From Kalmusia sp. IMI 367209 (lineage: Eukaryota > Ascomycota > Dothideomycetes > Pleosporales > Didymosphaeriaceae), in assembly GCA_027946365.1 (NCBI GenBank), contig JAPEUQ010000007.1, forward strand, positions 930,001 to 994,000: DNA of 64,000 nt, in the 5' to 3' direction. Below, piece by piece: positions 23,040 to 34,331 of this stretch (within the stretch, counting starts at the first letter, position 1; every line of letters begins with the position of its first letter). A program made the translations under genes and the position numbers. The notes beneath the pieces were generated by a model. It searched no databases, had not been told where the DNA came from, and saw nothing but the letters and a program-made list of their open reading frames with translations.

Positions 23040-24795
23040 ATGGACGGCTCCAACGCGGCGCTCGAGGCGGTCGGCGCATGCCCGCGCCAGCAAATACGGC
23101 GGCCGGTAAAGGCGCTGAGCTTCGAGGTGGCGCACCACGTCAAGGCGTACCTAGACCACAAGCACTACGAACAGGCCTACATTTTCCTGCACTCGCTGCT
23201 CGCAGCCGGCAGCTCCATCTCAGTGCCCGCGAAGCCCTACGTCGGCCTGCTCGCACCCGCTGCACATCTGGCGCTGGCCTCGACCCTCGTCGTCTACCCG
23301 CCCACCTCAACGAGAGCCACCTCGGCCGACGCGCGCCAGGGTTCCGATGCCGCTTTGCGATACCTGCGCTGCGTTCACGACACCATCAGAGGCCCCGGCT
23401 ACAAGACGGTCAAGGACGCCTTCTCCTTCACCCACACGCGACGCCGAGGTGTCGCGTCCGCTGCGGCCAACCACGTCGAGCGCCTGGATGTCGAGCGCCT
23501 AGATACACTCGCCGCGAATGCGCACAGCCTCTGGCAGCGTGCCGAGGACTTCTGGCACGTTATAGGATGGGCCTTCAATTGCGCAGCCATTCATAAGCTA
23601 CGCTGGGAGAGGTGGAGGCTCTGGTTAGACGTCACCCTAGACTTTCTCGAGGCGGATTGGGATGACTGCGCAAAGTACGGCGCTCAAGAGCCCACAGAGA
23701 GGGATGCCATGTTGCAGGACACCCTCATCTGGCGCTATATCAGCAGCCAGGACCCTGCCATTAGCAACACAAGGCGCAGGATCATCAAGGCAATCTTTGC
23801 TGTCGGCGATGCACAGTCGCTACAACAATATCCCGAGGTGTGGGACAAGGAGACAATGGAGGCGAAGCCACCGGATGCAAAGAGCGAAACTATTGGACTT
23901 GTCGATTTTGAAAATGAAAATGATGGCGATTATATGAGCGACGACGAAGATACCGTTATGATTAATGCGCCCCGGCGGGCTGCAGGGGGGCGTAGCTCAA
24001 AGAACCCCCTTAGTGCCTCCATGCCATCGCTGGAAGACGCATTTACAGGTGACTATAATGCTGCAGTGCAAAAGTTAGGGGGCATAGATGCGGTCGACCT
24101 CCGTCAACGTTTTGTGGCTTTGGTATGTTGCCCGTCACTTCTCTGGATTTCCAGCTAATCCTGTGTAGCTTATGAAAGTTGCCAAAGACCTTCCCGCCCA
24201 CTTTACGTCCCCTGAGGGCCTCCTCGACACGCTCACCCAGCAAGTCAGATATTTCTCCACGCCTGTGTTGAGCGTGCTTATAACAACTTCGCGACTGTCT
24301 CCCCACCATCAGCTAGCCTTCAATGTCAATCTAACTATCCCATTGACCTCCAAAAGGTATCCCGAGTATACCACTGAAGCGCCCACGCAGTCGGATCTCG
24401 AAACGTTGTTACTTCCATGTCGCGCACGAACGCAGAGCTACGTAGCTAATGCTAAACTGTCTCTCCTCCAGGAGCAGGTGTTCTTGTACATGATGGGAGA
24501 AGAGCTCATCGAAGCTACCAGTAGTTTACGGCAAGCAATGGAGACTGGCATCGAAGAACGGCACAAAGTCCACGGTATTGGAGGGATAAAGGCAAATTTA
24601 GAAGAGGAAGAGCATGGCAAAACGTTGATGGCGGCTAGCTCAGGGAGGTTACTTAGTCTCCTTGAGGTCCTGGAGATGTCTGCTGGCAAGCCACCACGGC
24701 CGCGGAAAGAAAAGAATAAGTCCGAACCTTTGTTGTCATCATTCGGCTCTTCGCTTTCGCCTGCACCTGAAAGCGAGACCGACGATGACGACTGA
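23040..24795 (+). CDS. Conserved-looking fungal protein of unknown function
   Basis: Two exons, 23040-24122 and 24169-24795, joined by a 46-nt phase-0 intron (GTATGT...GTGTAG), encode 569 residues. The first 200 residues are helical (YLDHKHYEQAYIFLHSLLAA, then LWQRAEDFWHVIGWAFNCAA and RWERWRLWLDVTLDFLEADW) and resemble TPR-like or alpha-solenoid proteins, though no repeat is certain. An acidic linker (around NDGDYMSDDEDTVM) leads to a second helical part with QEQVFLYMMGEELIEATSSL. The end is basic and then acidic (ESETDDDD). No catalytic motif, signal peptide or membrane segment is visible. The start codon follows a CATC context and overlaps no other gene. I do not recognise the family. Confidence 0.8.
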
Positions 24796-25363
24796 TGGAC
24801 GACAAGAACCATGAAAAGACGAAGAGTAGAAGAGCTAACACGATTGATCAAGTATCGAGCTGTAGATGCATGGAGCGAGTTAGAGCTCCCACAAGGAAAG
24901 TTCGCCGAAGCTGTCCGCATTGCTTCTGTCGAGGCAAGTAAGCCGAGTGCTGTTCGACGAAATAACTTTGATACCCCACGCCAACGCTTCAAGATGACTG
25001 GGTGGCCCAGACAATCCTTAGAAAATAGTGAATAGATTTTGTGGCGCACGAGCTTGATCGGGATTGTTGCGCGCTTTCAAATTCCGTAATTGGATTAGGC
25101 TGCCTCTCAGTAGCTGCGGGTCGCTCACAAATGGCACCGTGTTAACTGACAATCGCGACGTTTGCAACTCCATTTTGTATTCATTCTCAAACTTGTAGCT
25201 TGGGACTCGTTGCAAACATCGTGGCCTTCACAGACTTTTTGCTAGTTCCAAGTGGCTAATACGTCATCAAATAAATTGCTCTTTTCATAGTCTTCTTTAG
25301 CTGTGACTCACTTTCATAATCCCACGATTTACATCTCGACACAGCGGAACATTCGATATTAGG
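24796..25363. other. Intergenic region with one doubtful small ORF
   Basis: It contains a plus-strand ORF of 74 codons at 24811-25035 (begins MKRRRVEELTRLIKYRAVDA), 15 bases after the stop of the preceding gene. The peptide is charged and helix-like, but position and size fit a 3' UTR equally well. Nothing else is recognisable. Confidence 0.3.
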
Positions 25364-26563
25364 ATGCCCCCGAGAATATCTATCGTCCGGTAGGTGAATG
25401 CGAAGCGCTACGATCGCCATAACGTCTACTGATCACAACCAACCACCAGCCATGGTCAAGGCTACCACAACCTAACAGTAAGAGCACACACTCTTCTGGC
25501 AACATGGAAATAACACGTGCAGCGCGGTACGCAAGGTCCAGATACAAAGTGGATGTTCCTTTGTCGAGCGACAAAGACTTCATTTTTTGCTTGGCTAGAC
25601 ACACGGTACTGGTCCCCACTTTTCGATTTTGACTGATTATATTCTCGCTGGTCTAGACTACGAGCTCCGTGACCCGCTCCTTACGCCTCTTGGTCACGAG
25701 CAGTGCGCGCAACTATCCGCCAGCTATCCTCATCATAACACCGTGAACCTCGTCATAGCTTCGCCCTTACGTCGCACCGTAATGATTCCGAATGCTCCAT
25801 CATGCGTCGAACTTCTAGCTTATTCCTTGTACATAGATTCAAACTGCAGCATTCAGCTTCGGGCCTGCGCTCGCACGCGACAATGTGCCATTCATTCTGG
25901 ACCCAAGACTGCAAGAAGTCGCCAGCTTTGGTTCCGACAAGGGTCTGGACGTGCCAGACCTGAAGGCGTGGCTGCGAGACGTGGAAAAGACGGGTGAGAA
26001 GAAGGTTGCGTTTGACTGGGAAAAAATTGATCTCAGTGATGTCAAAGAGGGGTGGAATAGTAAGGTACGTCTCTCCCTCTTTTCATGCATCGTGAAATTA
26101 TCTTCAATGTGTATCTTGTCGGACATTTAAACGATCTGCACTAATTGACAACTGGCATACAGGAAGGCTACTGGGCCTACACCAAATCCGCCCTCACAGC
26201 CCGTGCAACCGACGTCCGCAACGCCCTCTTCAAGCGTCCGGAAGAACACGTATGTTGATTCCGTTCATTTCTTCGTCTACTTGGCTGTTCTATAGATAAC
26301 ACTCCAACGCATAGATCATCGTTGTCTCCCACGGCGCGATCGCCCACTTCATTACCGAAGATTGGGAGGTCGACAATCCCATGACGGGAACCACGTGGGC
26401 TAATTGCGAAGTGCGTGACTACCTCTTCAGCGAAGCGTCTGAAGAGGGCAATGCGCACTTGGTAGAGACGGCGAAGAGCGTGGGGAGGAGGCCGAAATAT
26501 GTCAGAACAGGGGAAAAGGATCAGCATGTAGTGCAGGAGCTGGAGATGGTCGAGGATCAATAA
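25364..26563 (+). CDS. Histidine phosphatase (phosphoglycerate mutase-like) family protein
   Basis: Six predicted exons: 25364-25389, 25450-25477, 25665-25778, 25837-26064, 26163-26249 and 26315-26563. All junctions keep frame and give 243 residues. The catalytic motif is split by intron 1: RISIVR joins HGQGYHNLT to give the R-H-G signature with the phospho-acceptor His. LRDPLLTPLGHEQC, LVIASPLRRT (second active-site Arg) and IIVVSHGAIAHFI (second His) follow in the usual order. The C-terminus (TGTTWANCEVRDYLF) matches the fungal subgroup. It is a small cytosolic phosphatase of unknown substrate; phosphoglycerate mutase itself is unlikely at this length. Intron 2 (187 nt, acceptor ACGAG) is longer than its neighbours, so that junction is the least sure. 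Confidence 0.82.
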
Positions 26564-26746
26564 TGCAGGGAACCACGGGACGAAATGGTGGATGTGTATA
26601 CTCGCGATTCGCGAAATTGGTCGCCATTAGAACAGGTTATGGGCGTATTACCAAATTGGACATTGTTTGGAAAGAGTATGATGATAGAATATAGACTTAT
26701 GCTTGGCTACAGAGTGGCTTAAAAAACGGGATTGATAATAACATAA

Positions 26747-28165
26747 CTACGTGTAGGCGCTCGACGCGCAAGTAAAGGCAGCCCGCACGTTGTTGGTTTT
26801 GTACTGGTTGACAATGTCCTGCACACTCGCATACGTGCCGCAGCCCAGGATGACAATGCCAATGACGAACACAAACGCGTTCAGGACCGAGAGCGAGATG
26901 TTCTTCCAGCCCTGGTACCACTTGCCCTCCTTGACCAGCTGGAACCAGAAGAGCGCGGGGAAGTAAAAGGTGAAGCCGCTGATGAACAGGGCCGACATGA
27001 TGCCGAGCAGCGCGTTGAAGAAGGGGATCGCCTCGGCGACGATCCAGGCAATGAGCGTCAGCACGGAGAGCAGGCAGATCCACACGCCCCAGCCACGGGC
27101 GCCTTGGATGTAGCGGATCGGCGAGTTGGGGAAGGAGCGGTCCATGATGTATCGCCCGACCACGGTCCCGTTGATGCTGCCGGAGATGAAGATGACGGGC
27201 AGCGCGATGCCAAAAGCGATGCGCGACACTGTCGGTCCAGCGGACAGCAGCGCGGGACTCTTCACGTCTGCGCCAACAAAGGCGTAGATGAGCGCGCCCG
27301 TCAGTGTGTAGATGAAAATCTCGATCAGGCCAAGCGCCCAGATGGACTTGACGTAGTCCTTGGGCGTGTGCATCTCAGTCATAAAGCTAAACTGGCAGAT
27401 GGCGAACGAATACGCGAAAATGATGTTGGTGGTCGACAGGAAGGCCTGGTAAAAGGTCGTCTCTGGCGGCGGCCACGCTGACCAATTGACGGCCGAAAGA
27501 CCTCCTGGGGCGTTGTGAGCCTGCACTCCGGTCGAGATGATGGTGACCAGGATCGCGGCGATGATGCTAACAAAGTCGATGTATCCCAAGATGGCGAACT
27601 CGGCAAAGGTGGGCGGCAATGCCAAAAGTAGCAGAATGATGGCAGAGACAATACCCCACACCAACGCGCAGATGTTCTCCTTGTCGACGATGTTGATGAA
27701 AGCAATCGTGCCGGTGAGCGCGTGCGAGCCGACCAGGAGGACCAGGAAAATGGCAAACATGGCTCCGGTGAGTTCGTACCCGAATTTGCCCCAGATTAAC
27801 CTCACTGCATCTGAATAATGCTCGACCGCGGGATACCGCATCTTGACTTGGCCAACGACGTAGCTAGTATAGATGGCAATCAGCCCCAATCCGACCGTCA
27901 GGATTACGCCGCCGACCATGCCGACAGTCGCAAATGCGCTCGGCACACTCAACGAGCCCAAGGCGATGGCCTCTACGATGAGACAAATTGTCAACCGCTT
28001 CCATCCCAACCTTCGGTATTTTTCTTGGCCTTCCGCAATCGTGGTAGCGGCGTCGAGGTGGTTCAGCTCTGGGTCGCTCTTCTTGCCACCAGCAGAACTG
28101 GCGTCTTCCTTGTCGTACGCAGGAGGCATGACCGCACCGGCTTCAAAATCACGAGGCGTCGACAT
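26747..28165 (-). CDS. Amino acid permease, AAAP family (N-system/Mtr type)
   Basis: Single exon, 472 residues from ATG 28165 (MSTPRDFEAG). An open frame extends upstream, but only with TTG. The N-terminus is hydrophilic and carries a KYRRLGWKRLTICLIVEAIA entry into the first span. About eleven hydrophobic segments follow, among them ALGSLSVPSAFATVGMVGGV and AIYTSYVVGQVKMRYPAVEH. Features of the fungal neutral amino acid permease group include GSHALTGTIAFI, LALPPTFAEFAILGYIDF, FAYSFAICQFSFMTEMHTPK and ISGSINGTVVGRYIMDRSF. It imports neutral or aromatic amino acids across the plasma membrane by proton symport (family knowledge). The tail ends in AAFTCASSAYT. Length is normal. Confidence 0.88.
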   Translation of the reverse strand: MSTPRDFEAGAVMPPAYDKEDASSAGGKKSDPELNHLDAATTIAEGQEKYRRLGWKRLTICLIVEAIALGSLSVPSAFATVGMVGGVILTVGLGLIAIYTSYVVGQVKMRYPAVEHYSDAVRLIWGKFGYELTGAMFAIFLVLLVGSHALTGTIAFINIVDKENICALVWGIVSAIILLLLALPPTFAEFAILGYIDFVSIIAAILVTIISTGVQAHNAPGGLSAVNWSAWPPPETTFYQAFLSTTNIIFAYSFAICQFSFMTEMHTPKDYVKSIWALGLIEIFIYTLTGALIYAFVGADVKSPALLSAGPTVSRIAFGIALPVIFISGSINGTVVGRYIMDRSFPNSPIRYIQGARGWGVWICLLSVLTLIAWIVAEAIPFFNALLGIMSALFISGFTFYFPALFWFQLVKEGKWYQGWKNISLSVLNAFVFVIGIVILGCGTYASVQDIVNQYKTNNVRAAFTCASSAYT

Positions 28166-29728
28166 TTCGATGCTTATACTGCGACGAGGACGAGACACAG
28201 GCTCGGGGTGGAACGACGGTTTCTGCTCCGGCAAGGGTTTATTTTATGTTGGGCACGCCGCGAAACAGGAACCGTGGGGTAAAAGAAGGCGACCCAGGGT
28301 AGACGGGGGATGGGACCGCACTGACGGACAGCTCGTGATCTTTATGCCTGTGCCTTATCTGGCGCCGTCCCATTTGTAATGCGCCGTCGTCAGTGAATTC
28401 GGCATCCTCGTTCGGAGATTGAGCGGAACATATATCAGGCGAGCATTGCCGTTCAATGTCTGGGTTGTCGGTCGTGTGTGGTATCCACTTGGTACTAAGT
28501 TTGACGTAAATGGATGAAAATTTTACGTAGAGGCAAGGTGCGCTCTGACGCTGACCGGCGTCGATGCGGGGAAGCACGGGTGGGATTGATAACGAGCTTG
28601 CCCTGACGGAAATCTTTGTGCATGATCAGAGGCAAAACACTGCAGCCCAAAGCCGTCAGCACTGCATACAGAGAAGATTCCGCGTGGTGTTGTCCAGTCA
28701 AGCTCCTCAGCCCTGTCCGGCATCCCAACGGCGGGTGGCGCCGTCTTGTCTAAATTGCCCGAATCGGAACCGGACAAGCCGTTAGCCACGCCCTGGCCGA
28801 TGCCAGCCGCAACGTCGGCCCTTTCAACGTCCGTCTCATTCGTGCTACACGCGTCACGTGGCTCTGTAGATCCCGGATGTTCCCCCATGCCACTAGATGA
28901 TGCAGGAAGGTAGCTAACCTTCCACGGTCCGCGGTGCGGATCTAGAGGCCAATGTGGACAGCGTTAATCAGATACAGAATGCCACTTGTGGGGAAGACAC
29001 GAGCCCCAGCCTCTTCCCAGGCAATGAGCGGCGTCTCTGCCCGATACTGACCACTCTCTACCACTCTGGAGTTTTAATTGCGCATCCAAAATATTTCCTC
29101 GAAAGTTTGCGGCATTTTCAACCAGCATAGCGGACATGCAATTGTTTGTGTTCCCGTTGATCGAAGTCTTGGGATGCCAAACTAGCCCCCTGTGCGCACT
29201 TTGGAAAGAGATATGAATAGACAAGGCCATCAGACGATTCTCGACCACGACCCACACTAAGCTTCTAGAAATGTCGGCGCCTCAGGCTTCACACTAGACA
29301 TGTCTTTGCGCACACGCTCCATTTCTGTTCTCGAATCTGCGTTTTTTTAAGAGTAGATAGTTTTGGCATTTCAATCGGAGAGCCCGGTGACAAGTACAGC
29401 GTCTAGAACGAAACCTTCATTCAACTTCATTGGTTCGGCATGAATCTATTGCATCAGCACTTGCCATGGGATGCATACAACGTGACCCTCTCCTATGTCA
29501 CCATACCAATTGGATTTCACGAGCAGGGATAGCTATGGCGCCTTTGACCATTGCATCCGGTAATCCCGTCTTCAGCTCCATCCGAACAGTACATCATTAA
29601 CGAGAGTCGAACATCTCAAAGGTGTATTGGAGAGACATCTCATTCTTTTTGGACGCACATTGACACAAGGCGCGTTGCATCGGCCTGCAGCTGAAATGCG
29701 TTTCCACGCAGGTATGTATCCTCGCGCT
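28166..29728. other. Intergenic region of about 1.56 kb, no convincing gene
   Basis: It includes the promoter of the amino acid permease and the 3' region of the dehydrogenase. The longest ORF (28523-28888, minus, 121 codons) has no recognisable content. Confidence 0.4.
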
Positions 29729-30888
29729 CTATTCTTTGACTTTGATGACGACTTTCCCAAAATGGCCACCACTGTACAAATATTCGAATGCTTCTTTGCT
29801 TTGCTCGAAGCCAAACATACGATCAACAACTGGCCTAATCTCCTTCTCTTTGTAGAATCTCAGCATCTCTTCTAATTTATCCCTTGGGCCGTTCAAGATG
29901 CCTTTGAGTGTTACATTCTTTCTCAAACACAGCAAGTTCGTATTCGTCCTGTCAGTATCGTCGTCAACTTTCCCAGACAGATATCCAATGCACGCGATCA
30001 GACCACCGAATCTGATACAGTCGAAAGATTTGCGCAGCGTCTTAGCGCCGCCGACTTCAATAATAATATCAGCGCCGACATCAGCGGTCGATTTGAGCAC
30101 TGATGTCTCCCAGTCGGGTGTTGCATTGTAGTTGACGAGCGTCTTCGCCCCGAGCTTTTGTGCGCGCTGGAGTTTAGAGTCTGACGAACTGGTGATTATC
30201 ACTGAGGCGCCTGCTGCGGAAGCGATTTGGAGAGCCGAGATGCTGACCCCGCCTGTACCTTGGCAAAGAATGGTCTCTTTCGGCCCGATTATCTCGCCGC
30301 TCGGTCGCATACAGTTCAGGCTCATCCAGGCAGTCATTGCGGCGATAGGCAAACAGCTTGCCTCTTCAGCAGTGAGGTAGTCTGGGATCTTTACGACGTT
30401 GTATGTGGGAAAGACCCGGTATTGAGTCAATACCCCCGGGGCAGGGCCTCCGAGGCCGTTCGCAACATCTGAAGGTTGCACCTGGCCAGTCAAATGAGTT
30501 GCTGCAAAAGTGCTGATTACGCGGTCGCCCTCTTTCAGTCGAAAAGCTGGGTTCTTGTACGGATCCGCGGTGTTGTTGGAATTCGGGCCAACGGCTACAA
30601 CGACACCGCACATGTCGCTGCATGGAATGAGTGCTGATGGGTGCTCGACGGACTTGTGGTGATTGTAAAGACCCATTGCAACTTCACAACCGGTCAGCGA
30701 TGTCTCCATGGATACAACGCACTGTGGTGTAGCATACCCTCAGTATCTCTGTAGTTTAGGCTCACAGCGTGCACCTCGACCAGAACCTCATCCATCCCTG
30801 GCACTGGACAGTCCACCTCATTCAATCTCAACTTATCCAGTCCGTCCTGGCCCGTCAACCACTGTTTTAATTTTTGCGGAGGCGTCAT
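29729..30888 (-). CDS. Medium-chain zinc-type alcohol dehydrogenase-like / quinone oxidoreductase-like enzyme
   Basis: Two exons, 30888-30738 and 30681-29729, with a 56-nt phase-1 intron, give 367 residues. The GroES-like part contains VHAVSLNYRDTEV and IPCSDMCGVVVAVGP, and KEGDRVIS is the usual GDRV turn. The nucleotide-binding fold has the glycine motif ILCQGTGGVSISALQIASAA, then SSSDSKLQRAQKLGAKTLVN. Structural-zinc Cys clusters are absent, and the usual catalytic-zinc Cys is not evident at NYRDTE, so an NADPH-dependent, zinc-independent reductase is more likely than a classical alcohol dehydrogenase. IRPVVDRMFGFEQSKEAFEY and SGGHFGKVVIKV end the protein as in the family. It lies next to a laccase-like gene on the same strand, about 590 bases apart. 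Confidence 0.85.
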
Positions 30889-31476
30889 CGTCGATTACAA
30901 TCGATGGATCCAAAAGGGTCACTTTGCTCGTCGAAATGCCCTTGCGTTTTCGCGAGATCAGTCCAAAAACCTCGTCAAGCCAATCCCGGCGATCTTGAGA
31001 AAATGGAGGTGTAGGCATAGCGGCAGCGACGAGGCTTTGTATGGCTGCGAGAATCTCTCGGCTAGGCAGGGTCGCGGTAGTGGAGACCGATAGAGAGGCG
31101 GGGCCAACGCTGGGCGGGTGGCAGCATTATAAATGCTACTTCACAATGACGATATACTAGTCAACTTGTCTGGTGTTGATCGGGCAAGGTCGGTTGGCGA
31201 CAGTGGGTGGTGTCATGTCAGCCGAGGTACGCAGGGCCTCGTCGGGAACTAGCTTCCGTCATCGGACATCCCCGGTTGTCGCAACACCATAGAACATGCT
31301 TCAGGACTCTCTCCTCTGTGGTTATCCCGGTGGTGAAAATTGCTTATAGAAATGTTTGATCAGTCCAAGGTGAATGCAGAAGGAATACGATACTTGAACA
31401 AAGTCAAATCGGGTATCTCTAATAAGCACTATACAACAACTCATGTCCGATTCGGCAGAAGTGAGCCCAAAAGATA
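30889..31476. other. Intergenic region between the dehydrogenase and laccase-like genes
   Basis: It holds the dehydrogenase promoter and the laccase 3' UTR (both genes are on the minus strand). No other gene is visible. Confidence 0.4.
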
Positions 31477-33421
31477 TCAATGTGTATATACACTCGGTAC
31501 TTCGGGCCATTCGTCAATTCCGTCTAATATAACCATTGACATACCTCCGTCTAAGTGACTCTGAATATGGCAATGTAGTAAAAAAGCGCCCGGATTTACG
31601 ACATGGTAACGTACAGCTAGCCATGTCGGCCCTGTAGCACTGGGCGGCGTGATGAATCCGTCTCGATAAGGCGGCGAGATTAGATTGAAGCTCTCCGGTA
31701 TCTCAGTCACAGCCTCCGCGACGGAACTCCAAGTAAAATTCCCTTCGCCTTGGCCGATGATGAAGCCCTTGTTGCTGTGCTTGTGGATCGGGTGCGGTGG
31801 CTGGCCAACAGTGGCGACGTGGAAGATTAGATCAACCCAAGTGTTGTTCTTGGTAGTAATGGTGATATTACCACCAACACCACTTGTCAGTGGATCTTGA
31901 TACAGCAGTGGACTATATACCGGGTTTCACCATTAGCGCGAAGTGGGAAGTAGTCCCAGTTTCAAGGCCACTTACGGGTTGGAATTGTCGATGGCGCGAT
32001 CGAAGGCGGTGTCATTAAGCGCCCAAAGATACGAGCTTCCAGCGGTGTTCAGCGTCAACTTGACTGTTTGATCTACAGCTGGCGGAGGCTGAGGAAACTG
32101 AGGTGGGAAGGAAACCATCTCGGCTTGGTTGAAGAAAACTACGTCAGCAGTCATATTGCCACCGGCCCGATTTATAGAGGCTTTCGATGTGATTGGAGCA
32201 GCCTCATTAGCATAACCATTTTCCGCATGCTCGTAGGATAAAACGGCCATGGTGTCGATAAGCTGCGCCAGAGCTAGTGAAGCGATGCGGATTCCATAGC
32301 TACGAGCAGGTTTGTCCAGCTGCACGAAGACAGAATAACGCTCACCATTAGCGAGGATGAGAGCGTCAACCTTCAGCGGCTCGATGTAATGTCCATCAAC
32401 AGCATATACCCACATGGGATGCTCATCGATACTCACGGCGAATGTGCCAATGCTTGCAGACGATATGATGTCAAGAGCCATCCACTTCGCGGAGCGCGGC
32501 GCTCTGATGGTTTCACGAGATCCCTTTGTGGAGGTGCATACATCAAAGACAGACGGCGGAAGTGCCTCGATATTGGTGTTCGGGCTAGGAAGGAGAATTG
32601 CTAGTGCCTGTGCTGGCAAGCAACTGAAAAGTGGTCAGTAGAACCACATCGCTAATCTGAAAACACTCACCCTTTGTCTGTCATTGACAAGTTGTTCTGC
32701 TGCAAAAGTGGGGCAATACCAGGACTCGTATACTTGTTAAGCTCTTCACGTGTCCAGCAATCTACCGCTCCTTTTCCGTTGACAAGAAGTGAGTCCACAC
32801 ATACAGCACTCTCTAGACCGGCTGCTTCTTCGAGCTCCCATGTCTCAGTAGATGTCGTATGTCGCCAATCGGAGACGATCAGGGGTTTGGCGTTGGCTTC
32901 GGCGGCCTCCAGCAGATCTACGTCTGCCGGTGCAATCTTATCGAAGGGCTTGTCAATGCCAGCTCTTGGTTTGATCACGATCGGGCCATAGCATCCGTCA
33001 TCAATTTGGCCGCGAGCATGGGCGTGATAAAAATAACTCCCGTAGGTATCTGCGTGCCATCTGTACACAAAAGTATCGTTCGGCTGAATGGGGCGCTGCG
33101 ACAGGCCAGGAACACCATCGGCCCATGGGGTGTTGGTTTGGTGTATTCCTTAAAGAAGTCAGATCAATCCAGTAAATGCACATGATACATACCGTGAGCA
33201 TGTATGGTGGTGTTGAAAGGTAGTTTGTTGACTACCTTTATTTCGGCCCAATCGCCCTGTTGTAGCTCTATAAGTGGTCCAGGAAATTGGCCGTTGATGA
33301 AGACCATGTCTCTATCGAACCCGTCTGGTGACCCCTTGCCCCACGTCAACTCAAGCGTATGACATGAATCTGCACTTGCATATGCTGCAAGAAACAACCA
33401 CAAATTATACCTCGAGAACAT
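31477..33421 (-). CDS. Secreted laccase-like multicopper oxidase
   Basis: Four exons, 33421-33193, 33148-32671, 32623-31976 and 31912-31477 (introns of 44, 47 and 63 nt), encode 596 residues. A signal peptide is evident (MFSRYNLWLFLAAYASA). All four copper motifs are present: TIHAHG (about residues 72-77), YFYHAHARGQ (about 116-123), HPIHKHSNKGF, and HCHIQSHLDGGM near the C-terminus with Met as the likely axial residue. Several N-glycosylation sites (NTT, NLS, NMT, NIT, NNT) suit a secreted enzyme. It oxidises phenols or metals with reduction of oxygen to water. The group includes conidial and melanin-type pigment oxidases, so a pigment or secondary-metabolite role is possible (inference). 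Start ATG 33421 is chosen because the open frame upstream begins only at TTG. Confidence 0.9.
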
Positions 33422-34331
33422 GATACACAACAATGTCTCAAATGAATGAATAGTTCAACAAGGCAAACCGATCAGCTTGATATTTCTGTCAAATGAAAGA
33501 ACGAACACGTTTGATGATACTAATAAGTACATGAGAAACGAACTAGTCTTTTTTTAGATCCGAGCGAATATTCAGTCTTGCCCGAAGAAGTGACCCCAAA
33601 ATATGATGCGCTGGGCGTATGACGGAGTCTAGTCGATATTTGGGATATTTTGACTCAGGCGAAGCGCAAACAAACATAACAGCTAGCGACATCAGAGAAC
33701 TGTGACATGGCTACTGGTCGATTAGGTAATGAGAAGCTACCTAATCTCGTATCGCAAGCAATCATAGTCATGCTGTTGCTGTTGCTTCATCAGTCAGCGC
33801 TAGACAGCACAGCAGGCGGCCTTGTCTTGTTATTCTCTATTAGGACGAGTTCTTGCGAGGTATTGGCATCTCGTGCAAGCGAGGAACCACTTGCCAATAA
33901 AAGTTGTTGTTAGCTCGGCTAGGGCCAAGAGCTGAGCCTAATCTTGGAAGTCTGGTTTAGTTCTGAGATCAGCACAACACTGAAAGGCAGTTGCTTAGGA
34001 GTGTCTAAGCCCCTCCAGTCAGGTGATGATAGAGGCTGAGGCGCTTCTGGCAAATGGCTCAACAAAGCTTTCTTGTATCGATCAGCATGCTTACCTGTTG
34101 GTGCTATTTTGTTGCTCGCCGAGTCAACGGGCACTAGCTATCTAAGGACAGTCGCAGGCGCAACAGAAATAAGCTGGCACAGCAGAGATATCAGTACTTA
34201 GCTAGGGTGCATGTATAAGTGGAGTGGGTGATAGCCTAGGCGATGGAAAGTACACATGAATACTAAACACCTCAACAGCTATCTCATATCTATCAATATA
34301 AGATATACTTTACGGATTCCATAGAATATTC
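33422..34331. other. Intergenic region with no clear gene
   Basis: About 900 bases upstream of the laccase and downstream of the HET locus. Two short ORFs (33707-33913 plus; 33919-34134 minus) have no recognisable domain. A near-palindrome of about 28 bases lies around 33913-33940 (gctcggct...agctgagc). Confidence 0.35.

Noticed and set aside
23078..23596. 172-codon plus-strand ORF inside the unknown two-exon gene
   Set aside because: Arg/Ala/His-rich shadow of the real frame that starts at 23040.
24811..25035. 74-codon ORF directly after the unknown gene
   Set aside because: Fits a 3' UTR; too short and without homologous features to call a gene.
28523..28888. 121-codon minus-strand ORF between the permease and the dehydrogenase
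   Set aside because: Composition is mixed and no motif is visible; overlapping ORFs occur in other frames.
33919..34134. 71-codon minus-strand ORF near the laccase promoter
   Set aside because: No recognisable domain, no start context, and nothing nearby supports it.
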